Assembly: GCA_037481715.1 (NCBI GenBank)
Contig: JBBFLD010000002.1
Location: forward strand, 186,001-250,000
DNA: 64,000 nucleotides
Origin: Rosettibacter sp037481715
GTDB lineage: Bacteria; Bacteroidota; Ignavibacteria; Ignavibacteriales; Melioribacteraceae
Direction: 5' to 3'
Shown here: positions 17,842 through 27,500 of the stretch, one piece after another
Position numbering within the stretch: position 1 is the stretch's first letter
Layout of the letters: each line of letters opens with the position of its first letter
Made by a program: the position numbers and the translations under genes
The notes under the pieces: model-generated
The model's database searches: none
Told to the model about the DNA's origin: nothing
What the model saw: only the letters and a program-made list of their open reading frames with translations

Positions 17842-19059
17842 CTAATTTGTATTTTTTGGTACTGATCTTAAAAAGGTTCCAAATTGTTTTAATTCTTCTA
17901 ATCTACAAGACCATACAATATCATCACCCCAAACAGTAATATCAGGGCAACCATCACACATACTTTGTCTTCCGTCTTCCATAAAATCAACAGGTTGAAT
18001 AAACATGATAGTTTGCATATATGCTTTACTAAACAAATTAAATGGATTCTTTAAGAAATTTCCAGCCGCCTTTCGAAGTCCTTTATCAAACATCCATAAA
18101 AATAACATTGCCGATCTACCTTTGCTTGTAAGTTTTGGAGATGCATAAGAAAGATAAGTTCCCTTAAAAAAGTGATGGGTTATCATTACCAATTCGAGAA
18201 ATTTTGGTCCCAGGTAACCATATATTTTCCCTTTTTTACCAATTCTTTCCGTAAGCATCCACTTAAAAGAATCCACTTTTTCAGTACCATTTAAATAAGC
18301 TGCTGGTGTAAAGTCTGGAAATACTTCTCTAACTTTTTGCAAAAGGTCTGTAGAAAGAATATCAACCTTACGATCTAAATCAGAATGATAAGATATTTTT
18401 TGCCAATCGATTTTTTGAGCACCAGCATACCAATCAAATGGCAATGATGGAACCACATGCCTGAAACATATAAAGACCATTGTTTGAACAATGTCGATAT
18501 TATCTTCTGCCCATTTAATAAGTTCCGGAACATATTGTAGTGTGTCTTCATAAACAGTTGAATTGAATGAGCAAGACATTCCACCTTCATCTGCAACCAT
18601 ACGCGCATAATGATAACGTAATTGATTTAACTCAACCTCATTTTTACCTTTCCACTCGCCAGGGCGACCTTGTTTGCTATCAACATGAAAAGTAAACCCA
18701 TAAACACCAGCTTTTTTTAACTCTTTAAGAAGTTCTTTAGTAAGAGCTTTTCCATTAGTATTGAGTATGGGTTTTAATCCCCTTCTTTTTACTTCAGCTA
18801 CAATATCAACTATTTTAGGATGAAGAAGAGGATCGCCGCCGGTTATCGAAATACAATCAGAATTGCGTTTACTCTGGAATACATCAAGTTCGTGATTAAT
18901 CTGTTCCATAGTTTTGTGAGAGTTTTTTTCATTCTCACGATAACAGCCATCGCAAGCAAGGTTACACATTGCTGTTGGTTCAAGCCATGAAATTGCATTA
19001 TCAGGCAAGGTCCATGGAAGGCGATAAAGTTCTCTGTGATTAACCAATTTTGTTGCCAT
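17842..19059 (-). CDS. Radical SAM enzyme with C-terminal cysteine cluster
   Basis: This 405-residue protein has the radical SAM motif C32-x3-C36-x2-C39 ('CNLACDGC') and the SAM-binding 'ITGGDPLLHP' (near 72-82). A C-terminal C368-x2-C371-x13-C385 could ligate an auxiliary cluster, as in SPASM-like domains. The region about residues 240-350 is hydrophobic-aromatic and resembles membrane-associated rather than peptide-modifying enzymes. Known lipid-acting radical SAM enzymes include HpnH (hopanoids) and Tes (archaeal tetraethers). Because it starts the lipid operon directly after tetR, modification of a lipid chain or head group is inferred; the substrate is unknown. Confidence 0.82.
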   Translation of the reverse strand: MATKLVNHRELYRLPWTLPDNAISWLEPTAMCNLACDGCYRENEKNSHKTMEQINHELDVFQSKRNSDCISITGGDPLLHPKIVDIVAEVKRRGLKPILNTNGKALTKELLKELKKAGVYGFTFHVDSKQGRPGEWKGKNEVELNQLRYHYARMVADEGGMSCSFNSTVYEDTLQYVPELIKWAEDNIDIVQTMVFICFRHVVPSLPFDWYAGAQKIDWQKISYHSDLDRKVDILSTDLLQKVREVFPDFTPAAYLNGTEKVDSFKWMLTERIGKKGKIYGYLGPKFLELVMITHHFFKGTYLSYASPKLTSKGRSAMLFLWMFDKGLRKAAGNFLKNPFNLFSKAYMQTIMFIQPVDFMEDGRQSMCDGCPDITVWGDDIVWSCRLEELKQFGTFLRSVPKNTN

Positions 19060-19068
19060 CTGATTACT

Positions 19069-19695
19069 CTATGATATTTTTATTTCAAGATTTCTTTTTT
19101 TACTGATTTCTTTTAACTTTTTACGTCCTTTATCAGTCAATAAACCATTTAATAAAAGACGGTTTGTAAATTGAAAAACATTTTCTAATGAATAATTATT
19201 ATGCAAAATAAATTCAGTGTTGATAATTGACTGAATTGCGCTTTGATGAATTAAGAAAATTATTTGAGGTGGAATATCAATAATAAATCCTTTCTCAATT
19301 CCTTCATAAAATATTTTTGAAATATTTTTATCAAACATTTCTTTTCTAAATTCCTCAATTCTTTTCCAAATATTCGGATAATGAATTCTAACTTCTTCAA
19401 TAGTTTTTTCAGAGAATTTTTCACCAATTATATTCATTAATCTAGATATCTCAACTATTTTCTCAACCGGGTGAATTTTTTCTTTAACTATTTTTTCCAA
19501 ATCATTGGAGATACATTCAGTAATGCGATTTATTATTGCTGTTATCAATTCTTCTTTAGAACAAAATTTTTTATAAATAGTTTTTTTGCTTACTTTTATT
19601 GATGAAGCAATGGAGTCAATTGATACGTTTCGAAAACCATTCTTAAATAGGTTTTCCTCTATCAGATCCAAAATTTTATCTTTATCTTTTTTCAT
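19069..19695 (-). CDS. TetR-family transcriptional regulator of the lipid operon
   Basis: This 208-residue protein has a TetR helix-turn-helix near residues 22-45 ('VSIDSIASSIKVSKKTIYKKFCSKEELI'). The C-terminal ligand domain is not assignable. It is the first gene of the operon and its stop is 9 bp before the radical SAM gene, so it is probably autoregulated. A 36-bp operator-like site lies just upstream (19729-19764), and a near-copy lies upstream of the barrel gene at 20179-20718. A decayed fragment of a second, related TetR lies at 19865-20074. Confidence 0.9.
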   Translation of the reverse strand: MKKDKDKILDLIEENLFKNGFRNVSIDSIASSIKVSKKTIYKKFCSKEELITAIINRITECISNDLEKIVKEKIHPVEKIVEISRLMNIIGEKFSEKTIEEVRIHYPNIWKRIEEFRKEMFDKNISKIFYEGIEKGFIIDIPPQIIFLIHQSAIQSIINTEFILHNNYSLENVFQFTNRLLLNGLLTDKGRKKLKEISKKRNLEIKIS

Positions 19696-19728
19696 TATGT
19701 TATTTTTTTAATTAATAAAAAATAACAA

Positions 19729-19764
19729 AAAGTAAACGGATATCAAATAAAATAGTTTACTTAG
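19729..19764. promoter_or_regulatory. Operator-like inverted repeat in front of tetR/lipid operon
   Basis: GTAAAC and GTTTAC half-sites are separated by 17 bp and flanked by AAA and TT. The site lies 34-69 bp upstream of the tetR ATG. Aligned without gaps to 20882-20917 it matches at 29 of 36 positions, including the 17-bp spacing. It is the best candidate binding site for the adjacent TetR. Confidence 0.65.
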
Positions 19765-19864
19765 TTTATATTTTCAAAAACAACTTATTACATTAAAATC
19801 TTATTGTGCTTATTAATTAAACTGCAACAGAAAAAAATGATAAGCATATTTGTGGTGGTATTTT

Positions 19865-20074
19865 TTAATGCATTTCCGCATTTGAAATATATTCGAATCT
19901 ATAGTGTCTAAACCTTCCAAATTCATTGAGAAAATATTTTGAGAGTTTTTTATAAATAATTTGCATATGAGACTCATCAATTTTTCTCCAAATTGAAGGA
20001 TAATTGTAAGGAATTTCAGTAATTAATTTATTAGTAAATATTTTACAACTTTTATCAATAGAATGAAAGAACAA
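19865..20074 (-). pseudogene. Fragment of a second TetR regulator (C-terminal part)
   Basis: The 69-residue frame contains 'NYPSIWRKIDESHMQIIYKK', which aligns with 'HYPNIWKRIEEFRKEMFDKN' in the ligand-domain part of the intact TetR at 19069-19695. The preceding 'ITEI' and the following 'LSKYF' also align with that protein. No helix-turn-helix is present, and the frame ends soon after the match. This is a remnant of a duplicated regulator, not a working gene. Confidence 0.65.
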
Positions 20075-20118
20075 TTTCCTTAATTTATGAATGTCTTTAT
20101 CCCAAAACTTATAATTTC

Positions 20119-20160
20119 AAAAAAATTGGGTGCTGTATTTATTTATTACACAGCACCCAA
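20119..20160 (-). terminator. Rho-independent terminator after the barrel gene
   Basis: On the minus strand TTGGGTGCTGT pairs with ACAGCACCCAA across a 13-nt loop, followed directly by a run of seven T. It lies 19 bp after the stop of the small outer-membrane protein. Confidence 0.9.
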
Positions 20161-20178
20161 TAATAATTTAATTAAATT

Positions 20179-20718
20179 CTAGAAGTAAAATCTCGCTGTT
20201 AACTGAGTAGATGTCTTAAAGTATGTGTCAGTTTCTTCTTTAGGAATATCGCGAGAAAATTTTATATCAGCACCTATTCTGTGTTTGATACCAAAGCTGA
20301 AATGGTTGTCAATAAAATATTCGGCACCTAAAACAAGGTTAGCAAAAAGTTCACTTTTTGCATCAGGCTCTACTGCGAAAAATCCCCCTTCTTTCATATT
20401 CTGGTAAAGTACCTCAGCTCCTATATAAGGAGTAACTTTACCTACCTTGAAATTGTAAAGGCCATCCAAACCAACTCTGAATGCAGTTCCTGTAACTTTT
20501 GTTTGTCCTCTTGGTGCATCTCCACCAGGTGAATAAATATCGAACCCAAGCATAAACTCTGTTGCGAATTCATCAGATACATAATACTTTGCAAGAAGAT
20601 TTGGTGAATCTACACCATCAATACCAAGACCAAATTTCCCTTGATTTGAATCTTGGGCAAAGAGTGATGTTGAAGCCAGTAATAAGGCTACGGCAAAAAA
20701 ATAAGTTAATTTTTTCAT
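20179..20718 (-). CDS. Small outer-membrane beta-barrel protein
   Basis: This 179-residue protein has a signal peptide of about 21 residues (ending SLFAQ), then eight-stranded-barrel-like sequence ('GLDGLYNFKVGKVTPYIGAEVLYQ', 'ANLVLGAEYFIDNHFSFGIKHRIG', in parts) ending in F-Y-F, as expected for OmpA/OmpW-like barrels. A GGAGGT ribosome site precedes ATG, and a strong terminator follows, so it is a single-gene unit. An operator-like site matching the one of the lipid operon lies about 165 bp upstream, suggesting control by the same TetR and perhaps a role in the same envelope process. Confidence 0.8.
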   Translation of the reverse strand: MKKLTYFFAVALLLASTSLFAQDSNQGKFGLGIDGVDSPNLLAKYYVSDEFATEFMLGFDIYSPGGDAPRGQTKVTGTAFRVGLDGLYNFKVGKVTPYIGAEVLYQNMKEGGFFAVEPDAKSELFANLVLGAEYFIDNHFSFGIKHRIGADIKFSRDIPKEETDTYFKTSTQLTARFYF

Positions 20719-21091
20719 TTTTTACCTCCGGTTTTGTTTTTGATAATTGATAGTGGATTAATTATTAAATAGTGGGAACCATTTTGAATGAGGTTCCCTT
20801 TTATAAGCTCTAAAATTCTATTTTTATTTTTCTCATTATTTTACTTTAATATTATATTGTTGCAAAACAAATATAACAAAAAAATTAAACTGTTGTCAAC
20901 TAAATTAGTTTACTTGGGATACATAGTGGTTTTATAATAAGTTTTTAAAAGTTGAGTAATAAAATCTATAAAAATGATTTGGCAGAGACTTATTGAGTAT
21001 AAAGCTCTGAAATAAAAGTATGAATATTATAATAAACCAGAGCCGTATCCTGGCACTTAGATTTAATATTTTGATTCTTTGAACCATAGAA
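20719..21091. other. Intergenic leader region of the barrel gene
   Basis: No gene is seen here. It holds a perfect 7-bp hairpin (GGGAACC at 20774-20780, GGTTCCC at 20792-20798) that could lie in the 5' leader of the barrel mRNA or end plus-strand transcription, and the operator-like site listed separately. Nothing else is recognisable. Confidence 0.55.
20882..20917. promoter_or_regulatory. Second copy of the TetR operator-like site
   Basis: TAAAC and GTTTA half-sites have the same 17-bp spacing as the site at 19729-19764, with 29 of 36 positions identical including TAGTTTACTT at the right end. It lies upstream of the small barrel gene, on the side expected for its promoter. Confidence 0.6.
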
Positions 21092-21310
21092 CTAATTTAT
21101 TTCCGAAAAATCAAAATTTTTCAATTGTTCTTTTGCAGTTAGATAACCAATATCAATTAATTCTTTTGCTTTGCTAAACTCAAAAACTTTGAAATCGCGT
21201 GTATCCGGTTCAATAAGGATATCAGGTTTAGCAATTTGCATAATTAGATCACTTATATGAACTTAAACAATGATAAACATCTGATATAAAATGCTCCCAA
21301 ATTTTGGGTT
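21092..21310 (-). pseudogene. C-terminal remnant of a patatin-like phospholipase
   Basis: Read in one frame, about 70 codons align with the last 65 residues of the intact patatin at 22231-23154: 'MQIAKPDILIEP', 'DFKVFEFSKAKELI' and 'AKEQLKNF' are shared. One in-frame TAA sits where the intact gene has a Gln codon (CAA). No catalytic region is present. It lies just downstream of the broken DUF3108 gene, as left over from a local duplication of the patatin end. Confidence 0.85.
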
Positions 21311-21362
21311 GTTAGTTTTAAATTTTTACCATTTTAATAAATTATTCAATATTTCTCTTTAT

Positions 21363-22217
21363 TTATTTAAGTCTGGGCGGCATCCAGCCATCTCTTTTCC
21401 ATTTAATCAGCTCAATATTAATGCTGCCAAGTATTACGTTCATTTTTGCTCGTATTGGAATTTGTGCAGAGTCGTTGCTAAACCAACCTTTGAATGGACC
21501 AGTAAGGCCAAATATTCCTTTGAACTGTGCTTTGCCGTCAAACTCAATAACATCTATTGGATAATTAACTGCATCTATTTTTGCTTCTGTATGTTTATTG
21601 TAAAAATTAAGTATTGTCATCCCTTTTGTGCTGTTAATCATTGTTGGGACTTTCATTTTTGTACCTATTCTAACATTAGCGCGTGCAAAAAATAAGAGAG
21701 AAAGCCCATCTTGTGTTTTTTCTTTAATAGTAACAGTATCAACTTTCTCTATATTGAATACTCTATCGTTTTTATTGTTAATCCTTCCATATTCAACAAA
21801 TAACTTATTGTTTGTTCTATCATATTTGTATCTGGTTACCAGCCAAGTTTCGCCATTTTTTGTTTTACTTATAAAAGAATTTTAAAAACAGTTGTTATCC
21901 ATTTCTGTTTCAAATATTGAATGCAGATTAACAAAGGGAAGTCCAGAATAGGAATCAATAAAAACAGAAGCTTTAATTAGATAATCATCGTTTTGCTTTT
22001 TAATTTCAGTTACTATTGTGCGGATAGTTCCAATTTTGATAAACCACCAGCTAACTTCATAGGTCAGATCTTCACCAGCAACAAGGAATTGGTTTCCTTT
22101 AGTACCATTTTGGTTTGACAGCTTATCTATATCATTATCTTCAAAACTTGAAGAGGTAGTAAAAAGAGTAGTCATTAAAAAAATACAAATACAATATTTT
22201 GCTGGTACATATTTCAT
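21363..22217 (-). pseudogene. DUF3108-like periplasmic protein with an in-frame stop
   Basis: Two frames (21882-22217 and 21363-21656 plus upstream codons) are in register and separated only by TAA at 21882-21884. Reading through gives about 284 residues: an N-terminal hydrophobic export segment, 'AGEDLTYEVSWWFIKIGTIRTIV' (DUF3108 start, in parts), 'LVTRYKYDRTNNKLFVEYG', 'DGLSLLFFARANVRIGTKMKVPTM', and a C-terminal 'FKGIFGLTGPFKGWFSNDS'. DUF3108 proteins are exported and of unknown function. It is 13 bp after the patatin, so was the last gene of the efflux operon. A sequencing error cannot be excluded. Confidence 0.78.
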
Positions 22218-22230
22218 GTTGAACTTGTGG

Positions 22231-23154
22231 TCAATTAAAATTCTTTAATTTTTCTTTTGCAGCTATATAACCAACTTCAATTAATTCTTTTGCTTTGCTA
22301 AACTCAAAAACTTTGAAGTCAGTTGTATTCGGTTCGATAAGAATATCCGGTTTAGCGATTTGCATTGTTAAATCACTAATTTGAACTTGCACGATGATAA
22401 ATATTTGGTAAAGCACACTCCAAATTTTGGGGTCGGAAATTTTTTCATTTGAATTATCATTCAGAAAATTAATTGGGTGTTTAATAAAGTATTGTATCTT
22501 TTCGTTCAACGATAACTCTCTTACTTTTTTATTCACTTTCGTAATTTGTTTACCGTTTTCCTGACCGATTCCGTAGGTTCCAAATCTTCTAAGATTTACT
22601 GCAATTACTTTATCCACTCCATTCTTTCTAACTACATCAACAGGTGTAGGATTAACTAACCCGCCATCAACGAGTTTGTGTTTGCCAATTGTAACAGGTG
22701 AAAAAATCACTGGCACTGAAATACTTGCTCTGATAGCAGAGAGTAAATCGCCTTTTTCCAAGACAACCATCTTGCCGGTTTGAATATCTGTCGTAACCGC
22801 CGAAAAAGGTATTTTAAGATCATCAAAAGTTTTATTGCCAAACAAAGTGCTTAAAAATTCTGATAAATATCTCGTGTTTACTATGGAGGATAAAGACAGA
22901 GATGGTAAAAATATTTTCGCCATTAGTTTCCAGTCAGTTTGCAAAGCAATGTCTTCAATTTCTTTAACCGACATGCCCAATGCATAAGCTCCGCCGATTA
23001 AAGCACCAATACTGCTTCCTGAGATATAATCTATTTTTATTGCATGCTCTTCAATTGCTTTTAAAACACCAATATGAGTTAATCCCCGGGCTGCGCCGCT
23101 GCCCAATGCTAATCCTATTTTGGGATGATTATTTTGTTCTAGTTTCTTTTTCAT
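22231..23154 (-). CDS. Patatin-like phospholipase (RssA/NTE family)
   Basis: This 307-residue hydrolase has the oxyanion loop 'GSGAARG' (18-24), nucleophile Ser48 in 'GSSIG', and the catalytic Asp in 'LVDGGLVNPTP' (near 167). The three elements give a complete Ser-Asp dyad. The C-terminal 80 residues are helical and may contact membranes. The family cleaves acyl esters of phospholipids. It is 23 bp downstream of the TolC-like gene in the efflux operon, so it may be co-regulated with export of a membrane-active compound. A degraded copy of its C-terminus lies downstream at 21092-21310. Confidence 0.9.
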   Translation of the reverse strand: MKKKLEQNNHPKIGLALGSGAARGLTHIGVLKAIEEHAIKIDYISGSSIGALIGGAYALGMSVKEIEDIALQTDWKLMAKIFLPSLSLSSIVNTRYLSEFLSTLFGNKTFDDLKIPFSAVTTDIQTGKMVVLEKGDLLSAIRASISVPVIFSPVTIGKHKLVDGGLVNPTPVDVVRKNGVDKVIAVNLRRFGTYGIGQENGKQITKVNKKVRELSLNEKIQYFIKHPINFLNDNSNEKISDPKIWSVLYQIFIIVQVQISDLTMQIAKPDILIEPNTTDFKVFEFSKAKELIEVGYIAAKEKLKNFN

Positions 23155-23177
23155 ACTATCTCTTTTCCTATAAAAAT

Positions 23178-24524
23178 TTATCTCCCTGTAACTTGTAAAT
23201 AAGTTGTTTTCTTTATAATGTAATTTGCTTTCGCTTCTGTCAATTGATCTTGTGCTTTCTGCAATAATGCCTGCGCTTCGAGCAGATCCGAAACTGTAAT
23301 TAAACCATTTTTATAACTGTCTTCATTCACATTAAGGTTTTCTTCTGCTTGGACTTTTGATTCTTCACTTAATAAATATTGTTTGTAAGCGTCATTCAAA
23401 TCCTGCCAAGCTTTTTCGATTTGTAAAAGAAGCAACTCAGAATTATCTTTAAAATTATTCTTGGCAATTTCTTCTTTTATGCTTCTTTCTTGAAGTTCAT
23501 AAGAGCCGCTCCACCAACCGGAAATTGGAACTGAAATAGTGCCAAACACCATCCCTAAAGTTCTTTCCTTGCTTTCGTCAAATTTCATATACATTTCGCT
23601 AACTCCGATTGCAGCTTGTGGAAGATATTCGCCGCGTTTTATTTTCGTTTGCAGTTCTTCTGCTTCAACCGATTTTTCAAGTAATGAATATTCAACTCTA
23701 TTTTTTAGGGCTTCGTTTTTATCAACAAAATAACTTTGAGGCAAATCTGAAATTTTCAGTTCTTCCTTAAACACTAAACTCGAATCGTATGGTATCCCGA
23801 TATACTGGCAGAAAGCCATTACAGCAAGTTTTCTTCCATTCTCTAATTTCGATTTGTTTAGAAGAACTTCGCTCAGTTTTAATTTTACTTTTAAGACGTC
23901 ATTCTTCATTACAACACCGGATTTATAAGCGTCTTCAACTTGCAGTAATAGCCTGTTTAATAGTTCTTCATATTTATTGATTGTTTTATATTTTTCATCA
24001 AGAGAAACAATCTGCCAATATTGTTCTTCGGTTTTCAAAAGTATCTCATTCTCTGTCATCTTATCTTTATATTCAGATACTTCTTCACCCAAAGAGGCAA
24101 GTTTATTTCCATAAATTATTCTTCCACCGGTAAAAATTGGTTGAACTGCATTGATATATCCGACAGTTCCTTTTTTTAGTAACCCGATAGTTGAACTCGG
24201 GAAATATGCAAACTGAGTTGCACTTTCGAGATTAGCTGGGTCGCCGTCATAGACTGGAAGATCACCACCTTGCATTTCCATTTCCATCAAGCTTTTCTGG
24301 GCTTTCCACATCAATCCACCTGCACTAATGTTAGGAAAGAAATTTGTAAAAGCTGATTTCCTTACCTGACGCGAAGCTTCAATTTCTAATTTGCTGTTCT
24401 TACTTTTTGCATTGTTTTGTAAAGCAAGTTGCTTACTTTCTTCGAGTGTTAAAACTCTTTGAGCAAAAATCTGGTTTATACTAAACAGTATAATTAACAG
24501 AATGCAAAAATTTATATTTTTCAT
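23178..24524 (-). CDS. TolC-like outer-membrane efflux protein
   Basis: The 448 residues start with a signal peptide (to about residue 21, FAQ), followed by two long alpha-helical/coiled-coil repeats typical of the outer-membrane efflux family ('LLKTEEQYWQIVSLDEKYKTI' and 'AQALLQKAQDQLTEAKANYI', in parts). It is the outer-membrane channel of a tripartite pump with the RND and fusion proteins upstream; the ATG overlaps the RND stop by 4 bp (ATGA). Confidence 0.9.
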   Translation of the reverse strand: MKNINFCILLIILFSINQIFAQRVLTLEESKQLALQNNAKSKNSKLEIEASRQVRKSAFTNFFPNISAGGLMWKAQKSLMEMEMQGGDLPVYDGDPANLESATQFAYFPSSTIGLLKKGTVGYINAVQPIFTGGRIIYGNKLASLGEEVSEYKDKMTENEILLKTEEQYWQIVSLDEKYKTINKYEELLNRLLLQVEDAYKSGVVMKNDVLKVKLKLSEVLLNKSKLENGRKLAVMAFCQYIGIPYDSSLVFKEELKISDLPQSYFVDKNEALKNRVEYSLLEKSVEAEELQTKIKRGEYLPQAAIGVSEMYMKFDESKERTLGMVFGTISVPISGWWSGSYELQERSIKEEIAKNNFKDNSELLLLQIEKAWQDLNDAYKQYLLSEESKVQAEENLNVNEDSYKNGLITVSDLLEAQALLQKAQDQLTEAKANYIIKKTTYLQVTGR

Positions 24525-27500
24525 AACAATTCACTCTCCGAAAGTTTTTCAAAATCTCTTCTATGAAAAAGATAATAGAGTACCGGAAGAAAAATCAGTG
24601 ACATTATCATTCCAAAGATCAATCCGAAGCATATAACAGAACCAAGCGGTCCCCACAAAGGTGAGCGACTTAATATCATTGGAACAACACCGACTGCCGC
24701 TGCAGCAGATGTAAGAAATATCGGACGCATTCTTCTTTTGGCTGCAGAAATTGCCGCTTCTTCAAGTGTGTGTCCGCGTTCGTGGCGAAGTGATTCAGCA
24801 TAGGAGACATAAATAATCCCATTACGTACGATAATTCCAAGTAAACTGATAATTCCCATTAAAGCTGTAACGCCGAACGGATAGCCGGTAATTTTTATTC
24901 CTAAAGCTGCACCGAAAATACTTAATGGTAACGTTGTCATAATGAGAAGAGATGTTTTGATAGTTCTGAATTGGAATAATAAAATGATAAACATTATTGC
25001 TACAGTGATTGCCATAGCGTAATAAACAGGTGTTACTTCTTCAACACTTGTTTCATAATCGCCACCGTAACTAATAGAAACACCTTCCGGCAATTTTAAA
25101 TTATCTATAATAGGTTTTGCTTTATTAAAAACTACTGACTCGTAAACACCTCTTTCAACATCAGCCAATACAGTTATTGTACGAACTCCATTACGTCTTG
25201 CTATTACTCCTTCCGTCCATTCCGGCTGTGCCTCAGCTAATTGTCTGACTTGGACCGACGAAATTAAAAACGGCGAGGTTACATATTGATTCATAATGTC
25301 ATCAACATTTGTTTTAATTTTTTTATCAACCTTAAGATTAACACTAACCGGATAATCACCTTCCCATATTGTTGAAACCGGAAATCCTTTTGTGCCAACT
25401 AAAAGCGAATAATCTAAAATTTGTTTAGTATAGCCGAGACGGCTTGCTTCGTCTTGTTTTAATTTAAGTCTTACTGCTTGCAGAGGTTCTTCATAATCTG
25501 TTCTAACCCACTTGGCTCCCTCTGTATTACGTAAGATATCAGAGACCTTACTAGCAACTTGTTTTATTGCTCGTAAGCTATCTCCAGAAATTCTAACTTC
25601 AATCGGAGCTTTGGTAACTCTCATTTCAAGCTGTTTCCAACGAATATAAGCGTGAGGATTTGAATTGCTGTACTTTTTACTGTATTCATCAAGTATTTCA
25701 TTAGTAGCTTCGCTTGATTCTGTTATTACTAATAATTGTCCATAATTTTTTGCTGGAAAATTTGGCGCGTACAAAGTGTGAAATCTTGGCGAACTTGTTC
25801 CGATGAATGCAGCAACTTCTTTAACTCTTTTATCTTTAATGAGTTTATCTTCTATTTCTTTCATAACCTTATCGGTTTGCTGTAAAGAACTGCCAGTTGG
25901 CAGATAAACTTCTACGGCGAATTGATTTCGTTCAAAAGGTGGAAACATTTGCATTGGTGTGATAAATAAAATTATAAGTCCAAGAATAAATGATAATGCA
26001 CCAAGTGAAATAACAATTTTTTTCTTGGTGAAAGAACTTTCCAGAATCTTATCATAAAAAGATTGAACCCAATTTAAGAATTGCCCTTTTTTCCCTTCGC
26101 TGTGTTCTCCTTTTATTCCGTGCTTGATGAACATATAACTCAACAATGGAACTAACACTGCAGAGACAATTAAGGATACCGACAAAGCAATTGTTACTGT
26201 ATATGGAAGTGATCTTACGAAATCTCCAGCTACACCAGTTGTAACAAAGTTTAAAGGAACGAAAGAAAAAATAAGTATTAACGTTGCCGAAAAAACTGAA
26301 CCAAAAAGATCTGTTACGCTTTGCGAAGCGGCATCGTGTGGAGTTATTCCGTTATCAAGCTTTTCTACATAATTATCTACAATGACTATTGCATTATCCA
26401 CCACCATTCCAAGAACAACAATTAATCCAGCAAGAGAAACGGTCTGCAAATCCATACCAACAACCCACATAATTCCAAGTGTTATAAAAATTGAAATTGG
26501 AATAGTAGATGCAGCTACAAAAGCAACTCTTTTTGGCAAGAGAAGAATCGTTACAAGAATAACTGCCGTGATTGCGATAAAAAATTCTTTAAGAAAATTA
26601 TAAATTGACTTTGAAACAAAATCGGGCATATCGGAAATGATTCCGACATTAACATCTGCGGGTACTTCTTTTTTAAATTTCTCTATCTCTTTTTTTACTT
26701 CATCTCCATATTGAACAATATTATTTCCCGGAAGCATTTCAAGCGAAACTATTAAACATTTTTTACCGTTAAGGCGTATGTAAGAATCCGGATCGGCATA
26801 TTCCCTTACAACTTTTGCTACATCTTTAATACGAATAACATTGCCGGTAGGATCAGTATAAACAATTTGGTTAGCTATATCGCTTTCCGTTTTATAACCT
26901 GACGGAATGTGAATCGGTCTTATGAATTTTCCATCATCAATATCTCCGGCGTAGTCAACAGCACCCTGTGGTTTTAGGGCTGCTAAAACCATAAGTGGCT
27001 TAATACCGTAATTGGTTAGTTTTGCATCATCTATATAAACATTTATTTCTTCTTTCTGTAAGCCGAAGTGCTTCACTCTTGATGTAGAAGGAATCTTTCG
27101 AACGCCATCTTCAAACTTTTCAATATACTTTTCAAGTTCTTTGTATGTCTTTGTTTGTGATTCAACAGCCAGTAAAATTGCAGAGGTATTTCCAAAATCA
27201 TCATCTGCTGTAAGAGACATTACACCGGAAGGAAGTTGTTCCTTCAATTCATTTAATCCGTGTCGAAGTTTTGCCCAAAACAGCTTTGGTTCTTTTTCTT
27301 TTTTCTGAACCTCGACATAAATAACCATAAAATTTTCTTTAGAAATTGAATGCGTTTTCTTTTTATCAACAGCTTCATATTGGAACAAATAATTTTCTAC
27401 TTTTTTTGTTAATTGCTCTTCTACTTGCTGAGATGATGCGCCTGGAAATATTCCAATTATCAATCCCTGCCGAATCTTAAATTCCGGAAATTCATCACGA

